A DNA stretch of 64,000 bases from Ruminococcus sp. (GCA_003521625.1 DPHV01000024.1:470271-534270), one strand, 5' to 3'. Shown: positions 39,968 to 49,029, numbered from the stretch's first letter. Program-made: numbers and translations. The notes: a model not told the origin generated them from the letters alone.

Positions 39968-41704
39968 ATGTTTAAATTGCGGAGATTTTTAAAGGACTAC
40001 AAAAAAGAATGTATTATCGGGCCGTTGTGCAAGCTGTTTGAGGCTATACTTGAACTGTTTGTGCCTATGGTTATGGCGGATATTATTGATGTCGGAGTAA
40101 AAAACGGTGACGGCGGATATGTGCTGAAAATGGGCGGGGTTATGGTTCTGCTCGGCGTTGTCGGCCTTATGAGTGCACTTGTGTGTCAGTACCTTGCGTC
40201 AAGGGCTTCTCAGGGTGTGGGAACTAAAATACGCAGGGAGCTTTTCTCCCATATCAACTCACTTTCTCACGCAGAGCTTGACAGGCTTGGCACTCCTTCG
40301 CTGATTACACGAATCACAAATGACGTTAATCAGGTTCAGCAGAGCGTTGCTATGGGAATCCGACTGCTCACACGTGCGCCGTTTATCGTAATCGGTGCGC
40401 TGATTATGTCAATGACAATCAACCTGCAAATGTCGATAATATTCTTCATAGCCGCTGTGCTTATTGGAATAACACTGTATCTTGTTATGACAAGGAGTAT
40501 TCCGATTTACTCGGCAATTCAGAAAAAGCTCGACAAAATCGGACGTATTTCCCGTGAAAACCTTTCGGGCAACCGTGTTATACGTGCGTTTTCAAAGCAG
40601 AAAAGCGAGGAGGAACGCATTGACAACGCAACAGAGGAGCTTGCAAAAACTTCTATAAGAGTAAGCCGTCTTTCTGCTCTGTTGAGCCCTGTTACCTACG
40701 CTGTTACCGACATTGCGATTATTGCTATTATATGGTTCGGCGCAATCAACGTAAACAACGGCACAGGTATGCTCTCGGGTGACATAATTGCACTTATAAA
40801 CTATATGACGCAGATTCTGCTTGCGATGATTGTTGTTGCAAATCTTGTGATTCTGCTGACAAAGGCGAGTGCAAGTGCCCAGAGAATCAACGAGGTTTTT
40901 GAAACACAGCCGAGCGTTGTTGAGAAAAATCACAATGAAATTTCGGTCAGCAAGAGTAATTCTACACCGAAGGTTGAATTTGACAATGTGACCTTTAGCT
41001 ACGGTGACGGCGACGACGAGTTGAGCGACATCAGCTTTAGAATTATGCGTGGTCAGACTGTCGGCATAATCGGCGGTACAGGCTGCGGAAAAAGTACGCT
41101 TATCAACCTTATCCCCCGTTACTATGATGTAAAAAGCGGAAAAGTCAGCGTTGACAGCGTGAATGTAAAGGACTATCCTTTTGTTCAGCTGCGCTCGCAA
41201 ATCGGAATCGTGCCCCAGCAGTCAACTCTTTTCAGCGGCACAATCAGGGAAAATATGAAGTGGCAGAACAAGGACGCAACTGACGAGGAAATTATTTCTG
41301 CGCTGAAAACTGCACAGGCTTACGAATTTGTATCAAGGCTTGAAAAAGGGCTTGACAGCCACGTTGAGCAGGGCGGCAAGAACTTCAGCGGCGGTCAGCG
41401 ACAAAGGCTGTGCATTGCAAGGGCAATTGTCGGCAGTCCCGAGCTTCTCATTCTTGACGACAGCTTTTCGGCTCTTGACTTTGCAACAGATGCGGCTCTG
41501 CGAAAAGCACTTAAACAGAGCACAACCGATATGACGGTAATCATTGTAACACAGAGATGCTCAACTATTAAAAATGCAGACCTAATTCTTGTGCTTGACG
41601 ACGGCAGGCTTGTCGGAAAAGGCACGCACGATGAGCTGTTTGAAAATTGTGAAACCTACCGTGAAATCTGCCTTTCACAGTTAAAAGAAACGGAGGCGAA
41701 GTGA
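39968..41704 (+). CDS. ABC exporter half-transporter A (degenerate catalytic site)
   Basis: 578 residues: six N-terminal transmembrane helices and a C-terminal ATPase. It has Walker A GGTGCGKST, a canonical signature NFSGGQRQR, and Walker B LLILDDSFSALD with Asp in place of the catalytic Glu. This is the non-hydrolysing member type of heterodimeric multidrug exporters (BmrCD, LmrCD, TM287/288). Its ATG overlaps the next gene by 4 bp. The transported substrate is unknown; drug or lipid export is inferred from the family. Confidence 0.88.
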   Translation: MFKLRRFLKDYKKECIIGPLCKLFEAILELFVPMVMADIIDVGVKNGDGGYVLKMGGVMVLLGVVGLMSALVCQYLASRASQGVGTKIRRELFSHINSLSHAELDRLGTPSLITRITNDVNQVQQSVAMGIRLLTRAPFIVIGALIMSMTINLQMSIIFFIAAVLIGITLYLVMTRSIPIYSAIQKKLDKIGRISRENLSGNRVIRAFSKQKSEEERIDNATEELAKTSIRVSRLSALLSPVTYAVTDIAIIAIIWFGAINVNNGTGMLSGDIIALINYMTQILLAMIVVANLVILLTKASASAQRINEVFETQPSVVEKNHNEISVSKSNSTPKVEFDNVTFSYGDGDDELSDISFRIMRGQTVGIIGGTGCGKSTLINLIPRYYDVKSGKVSVDSVNVKDYPFVQLRSQIGIVPQQSTLFSGTIRENMKWQNKDATDEEIISALKTAQAYEFVSRLEKGLDSHVEQGGKNFSGGQRQRLCIARAIVGSPELLILDDSFSALDFATDAALRKALKQSTTDMTVIIVTQRCSTIKNADLILVLDDGRLVGKGTHDELFENCETYREICLSQLKETEAK

Positions 41705-43443
41705 TGAAAAACAAGTCGGTCGTTTCAAAAATTCTCAAAAAAATAAAGCCGTATTACGGCTATCTTCTGCTTGCGCTTTTAAGTGCTGTTATCAGCGTTT
41801 CGCTCACGCTCTACATTCCCGTACTTACGGGACAGGCTGTTGACAATATCATTGACGCAGGCAAGGTAAACTTTGAAAATATCCTGCAAATTCTGATTTA
41901 TATCGCTGTAGGCATCGTCGGCGTGACGGTTTTTCAGTGGATTATGAACTACTTTACTAACATAATCAGCTACAAGACGGTCAGGGATTTGCGCAGGGAG
42001 ATTTTTGACAAATTCAACAGCGTTCCTCTCTCCTACATCGACAGTCACCCTCACGGCGACTTAATCAGCCGTGTAATCAACGACGTTGACGCTGTCGGCG
42101 ACGGACTTACGCAGATGTTCCTACAGCTCTTTTCGGGCATTGTAACGATTGTCGGCACGCTGATTTTTATGCTGATGATTGACTGGAGAATTGCGCTTGC
42201 GGTTGTAATTCTCACTCCGCTGTCGCTGTTTGTTGCGGCGTTTATCGGCAAGCTGTCGCACAAGCGTTTCAGCGAACAACAGCTTTTACAGGGTGAAATC
42301 TCGTCATACGTTGAGGAACACGTCGGCAATCAGCGTATTATCAAGGCTTTTTCGTATGAAAACAGGGCGATTGCAGATTTTGAAAAGCTGAACACAAAGC
42401 TGTATGACGTGGGATTCAAGGCGCAGTTTGCAGGTGCGCTTGCAAATCCGAGCACTCGTTTTGTAAACGCTATGGTATATGCTGCTGTCGGAATTTTCGG
42501 TGCGCTCACTGCTATTTCAGGCTCGCTGTCAGTCGGTCAGCTTTCGTGTTTTCTCACCTATGCAAACCAGTACACAAAGCCGTTCAACGAGGTTACGGGA
42601 GTTCTCACGCAGCTGCAAACGGGAATTGCCGCCGCAGGTCGTGTATTTGAGGTGCTTGAAGCTGAAAATGAATTGCCCGACTCGCCCGAGTCACCAAATA
42701 TAAACGAATGTAAGGGCAATGTAAAAATTGAAAACGTCAGCTTTTCATATACAAAAGAAAAGCCGCTTATCAGAAACTTTTCACTTGACGTAAAAAGCGG
42801 AAGCAAGGTTGCGATTGTCGGACCAACGGGATGCGGAAAAACTACCTTTATTAATCTGCTTATGCGGTTCTACGAAACCGACAGCGGAAAAATAAGCATT
42901 GACGGAGTTGACATCAAGAGCCTTTCGAGGGACAATCTGCGCAGACAGTTCGGAATGGTGTTGCAGGACAGCTGGCTATTCTGCGGTACGATTATGGAAA
43001 ATCTGCGCTACGGCAACGAAAACGCAACCGATGAAGAAATTATTTCAGCCGCAAAAGCCGCTTATGCGCACAGCTTTATCAGGCGTATGCCTGACGGCTA
43101 CAACACTGTTATCAGCGAGGGCGGCGGCAATTTGAGTCAGGGACAGAAACAGCTATTGTGTATTGCAAGGGCGATGCTGACAAATCCTGCAATTCTTATT
43201 CTTGACGAGGCAACTTCTTCAATTGATACGCTGACCGAAATCAGAGTTCAAAAGGCTTTTGCAAAGATGATGAAGGGCAAAACAAGCTTTGTTGTTGCTC
43301 ACCGACTTTCAACAATCAAGGAAAGCGACGTTATTCTTGTTATGAAGGACGGCAACATCATTGAGCAGGGCAATCACGAGGAACTGCTTAAAAAGGGCGG
43401 TTTTTACAGTACGCTCTACAACAGTCAGTTTGCCGCAACGTAA
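41701..43443 (+). CDS. ABC exporter half-transporter B (catalytic)
   Basis: 580 residues, six transmembrane helices plus ATPase. It has Walker A GPTGCGKTT, Walker B AILILDEATSSID with the catalytic Glu, and a non-canonical signature NLSQGQKQ. Together with subunit A this gives one active and one degenerate composite site, as in TM287/288. The start overlaps the end of subunit A, indicating equimolar expression of a heterodimer. Confidence 0.88.
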   Translation: MMKNKSVVSKILKKIKPYYGYLLLALLSAVISVSLTLYIPVLTGQAVDNIIDAGKVNFENILQILIYIAVGIVGVTVFQWIMNYFTNIISYKTVRDLRREIFDKFNSVPLSYIDSHPHGDLISRVINDVDAVGDGLTQMFLQLFSGIVTIVGTLIFMLMIDWRIALAVVILTPLSLFVAAFIGKLSHKRFSEQQLLQGEISSYVEEHVGNQRIIKAFSYENRAIADFEKLNTKLYDVGFKAQFAGALANPSTRFVNAMVYAAVGIFGALTAISGSLSVGQLSCFLTYANQYTKPFNEVTGVLTQLQTGIAAAGRVFEVLEAENELPDSPESPNINECKGNVKIENVSFSYTKEKPLIRNFSLDVKSGSKVAIVGPTGCGKTTFINLLMRFYETDSGKISIDGVDIKSLSRDNLRRQFGMVLQDSWLFCGTIMENLRYGNENATDEEIISAAKAAYAHSFIRRMPDGYNTVISEGGGNLSQGQKQLLCIARAMLTNPAILILDEATSSIDTLTEIRVQKAFAKMMKGKTSFVVAHRLSTIKESDVILVMKDGNIIEQGNHEELLKKGGFYSTLYNSQFAAT

Positions 43444-43463
43444 ATTTTACAAAATACTAAAAG

Positions 43464-43497
43464 CAGTCACAAACACAACGCTTGTGACTGTTTTTTA
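43464..43497 (+). terminator. Terminator after ABC exporter
   Basis: CAGTCACAA, loop, TTGTGACTG, then TTTTTT. Perfect 9-bp stem 20 bp past the stop codon. Confidence 0.9.
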
Positions 43498-43525
43498 TTA
43501 ATCTTCAATTGTGTAGTTATCTCAT

Positions 43526-44044
43526 CTATTGACCTGAGTGCCAATCCCAATCGTACCTGTTACCGTAGAAGGTGTTTTCGAATTCTTCCTTTGTATATTC
43601 ATTCGGCTGATAGCGAAGATTTCCGTTTTCGTCAAGTGCAGGCGGCTCGTAAGCGTTTAAGTCAAACTCGTAGAAAATTCCGTCAAGATAAATATACAGC
43701 TTATAATCGTTCCAAGCATACTTTGTGATGTCACCTTCCAGAATTGTATAGCCGCCATAGAAAAATTCGTCATCAGCAGTAAGCTCTGTACTGTCACAGA
43801 GAATTACCTCATCATATTCATCAAAACCTATATGAATCTGAATTTTGTTTGAAAATTCTAATGTGTCGCAATCTCTGCCGTAAACATACAGAGAATCGTC
43901 TGCTTCATCGTACTTTGCACCAAACATAAAGTCGAGTACTGCATCACAGCCTTTTGGCAAAACTACGAAGATACATACAACTTCACCTATCAGCAGAATA
44001 ATAATTGATATAGTAATCAAGACTTTGTGTGATTTTTTAGTCAT
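43526..44044 (-). CDS. Membrane-anchored paralogue 3 of an unknown envelope protein family
   Basis: 172 residues: an N-terminal transmembrane helix (VLITISIIILLIGEVVCIFVV) and an extracytoplasmic domain. The domain shares the blocks Y-G-R-D-C-D-T-L-x-F-S-N-K, GGYTILEGDITKYAWNDYKLYI and FYEFDLNAYEPPALDENGN with the two genes upstream. The end is Trp/Asp-rich (YDWDWHSGQ). Unlike its relatives it lacks a clear lipobox. Last gene of the five-gene operon. No family was recognised. Confidence 0.65.
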   Translation of the reverse strand: MTKKSHKVLITISIIILLIGEVVCIFVVLPKGCDAVLDFMFGAKYDEADDSLYVYGRDCDTLEFSNKIQIHIGFDEYDEVILCDSTELTADDEFFYGGYTILEGDITKYAWNDYKLYIYLDGIFYEFDLNAYEPPALDENGNLRYQPNEYTKEEFENTFYGNRYDWDWHSGQ

Positions 44045-44058
44045 AGTATGCCCTCCTA

Positions 44059-44526
44059 TTAATCATACCAATTGAATGATTCATAATTCCGGTATAGCTC
44101 TTTCATTTCCTTTTCGCTATATTCTTTCAGCTCATATTCAGGTTCAGCGTATTTTTCTTGAGGAACTTCATATGCATTTATATCAAACATATAGTAAGTT
44201 CCTTCCATTTTAATAAACAACTTATAATCATTCCATGCAGCTTTTTCAAAATCTCCACACAATATACTTCTCCAACAAGCGTCATCAGTATAATATTTTA
44301 AATATAAAGCATCTTTGGTGTAGAGAGAAGAACTCATAGATAATTCTATTTTATCAGAATATATATATGTGTCGCCATCTCTGCCCCGGATAATTTCTAA
44401 TTCTTCTTCCGGTACTTCCTTTGTAGTTAACATATCAAACAATGAACTACAACCGCAAAAGTTAAAAATAAGCAAAACAGAAATTAACAAAACAAAACAT
44501 TTAAAAATCAATGCCGTTCTTTTCAT
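44059..44526 (-). CDS. Lipoprotein-like paralogue 2 of the same family
   Basis: About 155 residues. The ATG at 44526 (MKRTALIFKCF) follows AAAGGTTGAG; the frame is open to 44562, but the longer version would spoil the signal peptide. The signal ends in LIFNFCGCSS, a plausible though weak lipobox. The domain repeats the paralogue blocks (RGRDGDTYIYSDKIEL, CGDFEKAAWNDYKLFI, YYMFDINAYEVP) and ends FNWYD. It is the most diverged of the three. Function unknown. Confidence 0.65.
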   Translation of the reverse strand: MKRTALIFKCFVLLISVLLIFNFCGCSSLFDMLTTKEVPEEELEIIRGRDGDTYIYSDKIELSMSSSLYTKDALYLKYYTDDACWRSILCGDFEKAAWNDYKLFIKMEGTYYMFDINAYEVPQEKYAEPEYELKEYSEKEMKELYRNYESFNWYD

Positions 44527-44546
44527 TTTACTCAACCTTTTTGTTG

Positions 44547-45062
44547 TCAACAGCCATACCAATTCCAGCCAAATAAAGATTTACTGTCAGGATATACACT
44601 GACAAATTCTTCTTTCGTGTACTCCTTCAAAACATAATTTATATTTCCCGCATCATCAATTGCAGGCGGTTCATACGAATTTATGTCAAATTCATAGTAT
44701 ATCTCGTCCATAATAATGAACAGCTTATAATTTTTCCAGCAACGCTTTGAAAAATCACCTGTCAGAATTGTGTAATCATCTTTAAAAAACTCATTATCAC
44801 TGTTTGGTTCCGTACTGTTGCAAAGAGACAAGGAGTCACTGTAATCTGTAGCATAACAAATGTCGAGCTGTAGCTTATTTGAATACTCATAAAGTGTGCC
44901 GTCTATTCCGCTTGATGACAGACAATCCGTATTTTCGTTATACTGCGGCTCAAAAATTAAATCTCCGACACGAATAATTGCACCTCTGCAACCGGAAATA
45001 ACAAATGAAAGAATAAATAAAACTATAGAAATAGAAATGGATTTTACTGCTTTGTCTTTCAT
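44547..45062 (-). CDS. Lipoprotein paralogue 1 of the same family
   Basis: About 171 residues from the ATG at 45062, 1 bp after the HTH gene ends, with RBS AAAGGGTGAG nearly identical to that of paralogue 2. It has a signal peptide with lipobox VISGC. The mature domain carries SSGIDGTLYEYSNKLQL, DDYTILTGDFSKRCWKNYKL and YYEFDINSYEPPAIDDAGN, and ends in FGWNWYGC. The close link to the HTH and DUF2975-like genes suggests a shared envelope role. Confidence 0.65.
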   Translation of the reverse strand: MKDKAVKSISISIVLFILSFVISGCRGAIIRVGDLIFEPQYNENTDCLSSSGIDGTLYEYSNKLQLDICYATDYSDSLSLCNSTEPNSDNEFFKDDYTILTGDFSKRCWKNYKLFIIMDEIYYEFDINSYEPPAIDDAGNINYVLKEYTKEEFVSVYPDSKSLFGWNWYGC

Positions 45063-45063
45063 T

Positions 45064-45279
45064 TTACTCACCCTTTCGGTATTCAAGCAAATCTCCCGGC
45101 TGGCAGTCAAGGGCTTCGCAGAGTTTTAAAAGTGTGCTGATTTTTACTGCCTTTGCTTTGCCGTTTTTCAGAATTGAAATGTTCGCAAGCGTAATTCCCA
45201 CACGGTTTGAAAGCTCGGTAACGCTCATTTTGCGTTTTGCAAGCATTACGTCAATGTTAAAAATAATCTGTCCTTCCAT
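45064..45279 (-). CDS. Small XRE-family (YozG-like) helix-turn-helix regulator
   Basis: 71 residues. The HTH spans about 15-62: MLAKRKMSVTELSNRVGI, then LANISILKNGKAKAVKIST, then LLKLCEALDCQPGDLLEY. This compact type is usually encoded next to a DUF2975 protein, as here (9 bp apart). It probably represses its own operon through the palindrome at 45811-45825. Confidence 0.85.
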   Translation of the reverse strand: MEGQIIFNIDVMLAKRKMSVTELSNRVGITLANISILKNGKAKAVKISTLLKLCEALDCQPGDLLEYRKGE

Positions 45280-45288
45280 ACTATCACC

Positions 45289-45768
45289 TCAAATTGTCAA
45301 ATCGCTTTGTTCCTGCAAAGCGGCGGCTTTTTTTACAAGATACGAAAGCACTGCTGACGCAACCGAAATTGCTATGCCGACAAACGATACAAGGCAAGCA
45401 CCGAGGAACATTGAAAAGTGACACATTGACAAAAGCAGGAATACCGTTGTTCCGACAAACAGATAAGTTGACGTTGCGAGTGAAAGTAACGAAACGTTTT
45501 TAAGGCGTTTTGAATTTAGTTCTGTAAAAGAATTATCATTCCCTATGCTTGTTGCAATTTTCCAAGCAATGACGAGCACGGCATAGCAAGGCACAGCCAT
45601 AAGCAGAATGAAAATCAGCCACGGCAGAAAGCAGTACGAAAATTCGGGATATGAGTCAACTAAATCAACTCCGATTACGGGAACGGCTATTCCGAACAGT
45701 GCGGCACCGCAGAGTCCGAGCAAAACAATAATAAGTTTCATACGTTTTGATAAGGATTTTTGCGTCAT
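45289..45768 (-). CDS. DUF2975-like four-helix membrane protein
   Basis: 159 residues with four hydrophobic segments (about 10-33, 45-68, 92-115, 121-145). The order and the paired HTH gene downstream match DUF2975/YoaS-like proteins. The function of the family is not known; sensing or inactivating a signal for the partner HTH is plausible. First gene of the operon, with AGGAGG before the ATG. Confidence 0.75.
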   Translation of the reverse strand: MTQKSLSKRMKLIIVLLGLCGAALFGIAVPVIGVDLVDSYPEFSYCFLPWLIFILLMAVPCYAVLVIAWKIATSIGNDNSFTELNSKRLKNVSLLSLATSTYLFVGTTVFLLLSMCHFSMFLGACLVSFVGIAISVASAVLSYLVKKAAALQEQSDLTI

Positions 45769-45800
45769 AAAAAGACCTCCTAATATTTTCCTTTGACTTA

Positions 45801-45829
45801 ATCATATCACCAAACAATCTGTTTGTCAA
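45801..45829 (-). promoter_or_regulatory. Promoter with internal palindrome for the DUF2975-HTH operon
   Basis: Minus strand -35 TTGACA (45829-45824), 17-bp spacer, -10 TATGAT (45806-45801). The spacer contains CAAACA-ATC-TGTTTG (45811-45825), a perfect palindrome well placed for autorepression by the HTH protein. Confidence 0.7.
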
Positions 45830-45873
45830 TAATTATTTATCGTTTTACAATAAGTATTTAATAATTATCAATA

Positions 45874-45908
45874 AAATAAGCTGTACGCCTTAATTAACGT
45901 ACAGCTTA
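45874..45908 (-). terminator. Terminator after sseB
   Basis: Minus strand TAAGCTGTACG, loop TTAATTAAGG, CGTACAGCTTA then TTTTATTG. 11-bp stem 27 bp past the sseB stop. Confidence 0.7.
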
Positions 45909-45934
45909 AATTATAATATAGTATTTATCAGATT

Positions 45935-46753
45935 TTAGTTTCCCTTACGGTAGAACGGCTCAACGTTGTTTACTGCCGATCTGCCGAATTCCATTGAATA
46001 CGGCATCATTGAAAGCTGGATTTCATCGTCGAGGAACGGCTGTGCAACCTCGCTGATTGCATCAAACGTTTCTTCCATATTACCGACAAAGTCAACAACA
46101 ATCAGGTAGCTCTTCTGACCGTTCTGCTCCATCATTCGAAGGTAAGCCGCATTTACAAACGGCTCTGTGCTGAAATGATTAATCAGCGCCGCCATAAGGT
46201 CAATCGGGTATTCCTTCGGCTCGCCGAGCTGAATGGGAGTTCCCGGCTCAATGTTGTTAGCCTTGCTGTTCATAAAGTCCTTCTGCTGTTTAATGGAAAT
46301 TACCATATTTTTCGGGAAGGTCACGCTCTTGCCGAACGGGTTTATTACAAAGCCGAGAACGCCGGCGTTGGGGTCCATTACCATCTGTGCAAGACTGTCA
46401 AAGTCGGTTACCACCTTGTTTGACGACTGTGTGTCCTGCCACTTGTAAAGCTCGTCTGTATCTGTGAAAACGCCGAAGAATTTTTCTTTATTAGCATTTT
46501 CAAGAAGTCTGAACTGCACCTGTGTTGCCTGCTCCATAACGGTTCTGCCGTTCTGCGTCTTTGCCTGTCTTGTAGGAGTTACCCTTGCAGGAAGGATAAA
46601 CTTCGCCTTGACAACCTCGTCAATCATTGCGTCTATGTTCTCTTTAGTGCCGTCAGCCTGCATTTTTTCAATTGTGCTGATGACCTCGGGGTTTTTTATC
46701 TGCTCGGCAGGAACCTTACTGCCTTCCATTTTTACATTTTTTAAATCACTCAT
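45935..46753 (-). CDS. sseB: SseB-family protein
   Basis: 272 residues. The N-terminal SseB domain (about 35-160: FILPARVTP, FGVFTDTDELYKW, AGVLGFVINPFGK) is followed by an SseB C-terminal domain (about 185-265: YLRMMEQNGQKSYLIVVDFVG). SseB was named for enhanced serine sensitivity in E. coli; Firmicute versions have no assigned reaction. It lies 49 bp downstream of the amylase on the same strand. No signal peptide, so it is cytosolic. Confidence 0.8.
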   Translation of the reverse strand: MSDLKNVKMEGSKVPAEQIKNPEVISTIEKMQADGTKENIDAMIDEVVKAKFILPARVTPTRQAKTQNGRTVMEQATQVQFRLLENANKEKFFGVFTDTDELYKWQDTQSSNKVVTDFDSLAQMVMDPNAGVLGFVINPFGKSVTFPKNMVISIKQQKDFMNSKANNIEPGTPIQLGEPKEYPIDLMAALINHFSTEPFVNAAYLRMMEQNGQKSYLIVVDFVGNMEETFDAISEVAQPFLDDEIQLSMMPYSMEFGRSAVNNVEPFYRKGN

Positions 46754-46802
46754 CTGAGTCCTCCGTTAAAATTTTTGCATAATATTTTTTCGGCTGTAGC
46801 CG

Positions 46803-48812
46803 TTATTCAACTGTGTAGGTTTTGTCGGGCTCTACAACAAGTCCCTGTCCTTCGGGATACTGAACGCTGTCTGATGCGTCGCCGTCATTGAAGATGATGT
46901 ACGGTGTTTCCCAACTCAGCTCAAATGTGTAGCTGTATCTTCCGTCGGATTCCTTTTTCATTTCAAGACCGGGCCACATATCATTTTCGTTGCCGATGTC
47001 ATCATAAACATAAGCGTAAAGCTCGTCGCCCCAGTTATCGCCGTCGGGCTTTTCAAAGTAAACCTTTGTACCCTTTTTGATTTCGTAATTCTTTTTGTAG
47101 GTAAACTCTGCTCTTTCGTAGGTTTTAACGCCCTGCTCATTTTCTGCACGAAGCTCAAGCACGCCGACTTTACCGTCATCTCCTGCTTTCACCTTTACCT
47201 TGTCGCCGTTTTCAAAGGGAACAGCTTCACCGCCGTTAAGCGAATAGGTCGCATTCTTGCCGTTTTCAAGAGTAAGAGTAACCTCTGTTGAGTCACCGTC
47301 AAACGTAAACTGCGTACCCTCTGCAACGCCCACGTTTGCACACTCGGCGTAATTTGTGTAACCCTCGTTGTAGAGAACTACAACGGAATTTTCGGGAATG
47401 GGTGTTTCGCAGGTGATTTTGCCGTTCTTTACAACATACTCGGTCTTTTCGTCAACGCGGTCAACGTATGTTCCGTCTGCAAGATTTGTTTCAAAGTCAA
47501 CTTTAACCTCGTCGCTTGTGTTGACAATTACAAGTCCCTTTTCCCCTCTTTCAATCATAAGCACAGTTGAGTCGAGGTCGGGATTTACAAGATTTTCTTC
47601 CTCGCCAATCATTGCGGTGCGGAAGAAGTTTACGGCTGAAACTCTCTTGTCCTTGTACATATCGTCACCCTGTGTGCCGATTCTGTTCATACCCCACTCG
47701 TTTGTCGGAATGCAGTCATAGGGACGTGAGAAGAACAGCGGTGTTCCGTCCTTGCGTGCTGTGATGATTGACCATCCGAGGATAACCTGCTCGTTTGTAA
47801 GCTCATACCAAGTGCCGTCGTTGATGTAGTTATCGTGAGATTCAACCCACGTTACTATATTCAGCGGAGCATCACCGAGCCAGTAATCGGTAACTGCGCT
47901 TGTGTCAATCATATTGCCCGTTACGGCTGAACGGATTTTACTTCCGTATGTGCTTGAGGTTGTTCTGCCGATTTCATTAATGTAGTCGGCTAATCTGTCG
48001 TTGTTTCCCTGAAGCACCTCGCCGTAAACAAACATATTATCGGCATTATCCATTTCCGTCAATGCTCTTTCCCAGAAATTATTTTTAAAGCCGTCGTCCT
48101 CTTTCGGGTCGTCGGGCAAGCCGATATGCTTTGCAGTGTCATAACGGAAGCCGTCTGCACCGCAGGCTATTGCATCATTGATGAAATCAATGAAATAATC
48201 CTGAAATGATGGTCTTTCGGTGTTGATGTCGGGAAGTCCACCCATTTTGTATGTAGTACATTCAAGGCGGTCGCCGTAATCCTTTATGTCATTGGCGTTG
48301 CCATTGTGATAGAGCGTTTCAAGACTTCCGCCGCCTGCCTTGATTAAATCCTCGCTGACCTTGTCGGTTTCGGGCGTAGTATGGTTTGCGATTATATCAA
48401 CAATTACCTTGACGCCGTATTTTTCGGCTTCGTCACACATAGCCTTAAATTCGTCACGAGTTCCGAGCTGATAGTTTCCGATTTTAAAATCGGTCGGCTG
48501 ATAGTGGTAATACCACTTGCCGTTGCCGTAAAGCTCCATTCCGCCGTCCTCGCCGACAAGACATTCGTTAATTGGCGAAGTCTGAACAGCAGAAAAGCCT
48601 GCCGCCGCAATGTCGGACATTGACTCCTTGATTGTGTTGAAATCCCAGCAGAAAGCCTGAAGAATTGCGCCGTCAGCTACCTTGTCGGCAGTTTTGAAGT
48701 CAACAGACTCGGCAGAATTTCCCGAGCCTTGCTGTGAACAGCCTGCAAAAGCAGACAACGAGCCTGCCAAAAGCATTGCAGACAACGCACATGACATTAT
48801 CCTTTTAAACAA
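46803..48812 (-). CDS. Secreted alpha-amylase lipoprotein (GH13, AmyE-like) with starch-binding domain
   Basis: About 669 residues. The signal peptide MFKRIMSCALSAMLLAGS ends in lipobox AFAGC, so it is anchored outside the membrane. GH13 signatures: region I VDIIANHTT, II GFRYDTAKHIG (nucleophile Asp), III YGEVLQGN (acid Glu), IV WVESHDNY. The N-terminus ILQAFCWDFNTIKESM and LFFSRPYD align with Bacillus AmyE (GH13_28). A C-terminal beta module (KVYFEKPDGDNWGDELYAYV) resembles CBM26. The TTG at 48812 is preferred over TTG 48830. Likely degrades starch in the gut. Confidence 0.9.
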   Translation of the reverse strand: MFKRIMSCALSAMLLAGSLSAFAGCSQQGSGNSAESVDFKTADKVADGAILQAFCWDFNTIKESMSDIAAAGFSAVQTSPINECLVGEDGGMELYGNGKWYYHYQPTDFKIGNYQLGTRDEFKAMCDEAEKYGVKVIVDIIANHTTPETDKVSEDLIKAGGGSLETLYHNGNANDIKDYGDRLECTTYKMGGLPDINTERPSFQDYFIDFINDAIACGADGFRYDTAKHIGLPDDPKEDDGFKNNFWERALTEMDNADNMFVYGEVLQGNNDRLADYINEIGRTTSSTYGSKIRSAVTGNMIDTSAVTDYWLGDAPLNIVTWVESHDNYINDGTWYELTNEQVILGWSIITARKDGTPLFFSRPYDCIPTNEWGMNRIGTQGDDMYKDKRVSAVNFFRTAMIGEEENLVNPDLDSTVLMIERGEKGLVIVNTSDEVKVDFETNLADGTYVDRVDEKTEYVVKNGKITCETPIPENSVVVLYNEGYTNYAECANVGVAEGTQFTFDGDSTEVTLTLENGKNATYSLNGGEAVPFENGDKVKVKAGDDGKVGVLELRAENEQGVKTYERAEFTYKKNYEIKKGTKVYFEKPDGDNWGDELYAYVYDDIGNENDMWPGLEMKKESDGRYSYTFELSWETPYIIFNDGDASDSVQYPEGQGLVVEPDKTYTVE

Positions 48813-48873
48813 AAAATCACCGTCTTTCAAAATTCTAAATTAATATTTTCTCAATTAATCTCTGTGAGTTTTT

Positions 48874-48902
48874 ATTATAACATAAAATTCCTGTGTTTTA
48901 AA
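48874..48902 (-). promoter_or_regulatory. Candidate promoter for the amylase gene
   Basis: Minus strand -35 TTTAAA (48902-48897), 17-bp spacer, perfect -10 TATAAT (48879-48874). No clear CcpA cre site was recognised nearby. Confidence 0.55.
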
Positions 48903-48966
48903 TAGTTTTTTAGCATTTTTACACATAATATTTTATTCCCTATAAACAATTATAAAATGACACATA

Positions 48967-48995
48967 TTGTTTTAGGTTAATTTATGGTGTATAAT
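48967..48995 (+). promoter_or_regulatory. Promoter for the GT2-GtrA gene
   Basis: -35 TTGTTT (48967-48972), 17-bp spacer, -10 TATAAT (48990-48995). The leader is about 28 nt. Confidence 0.6.
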
Positions 48996-49029
48996 TATGT
49001 TGAATATAATTTAAAGCAGGTAACTGATT

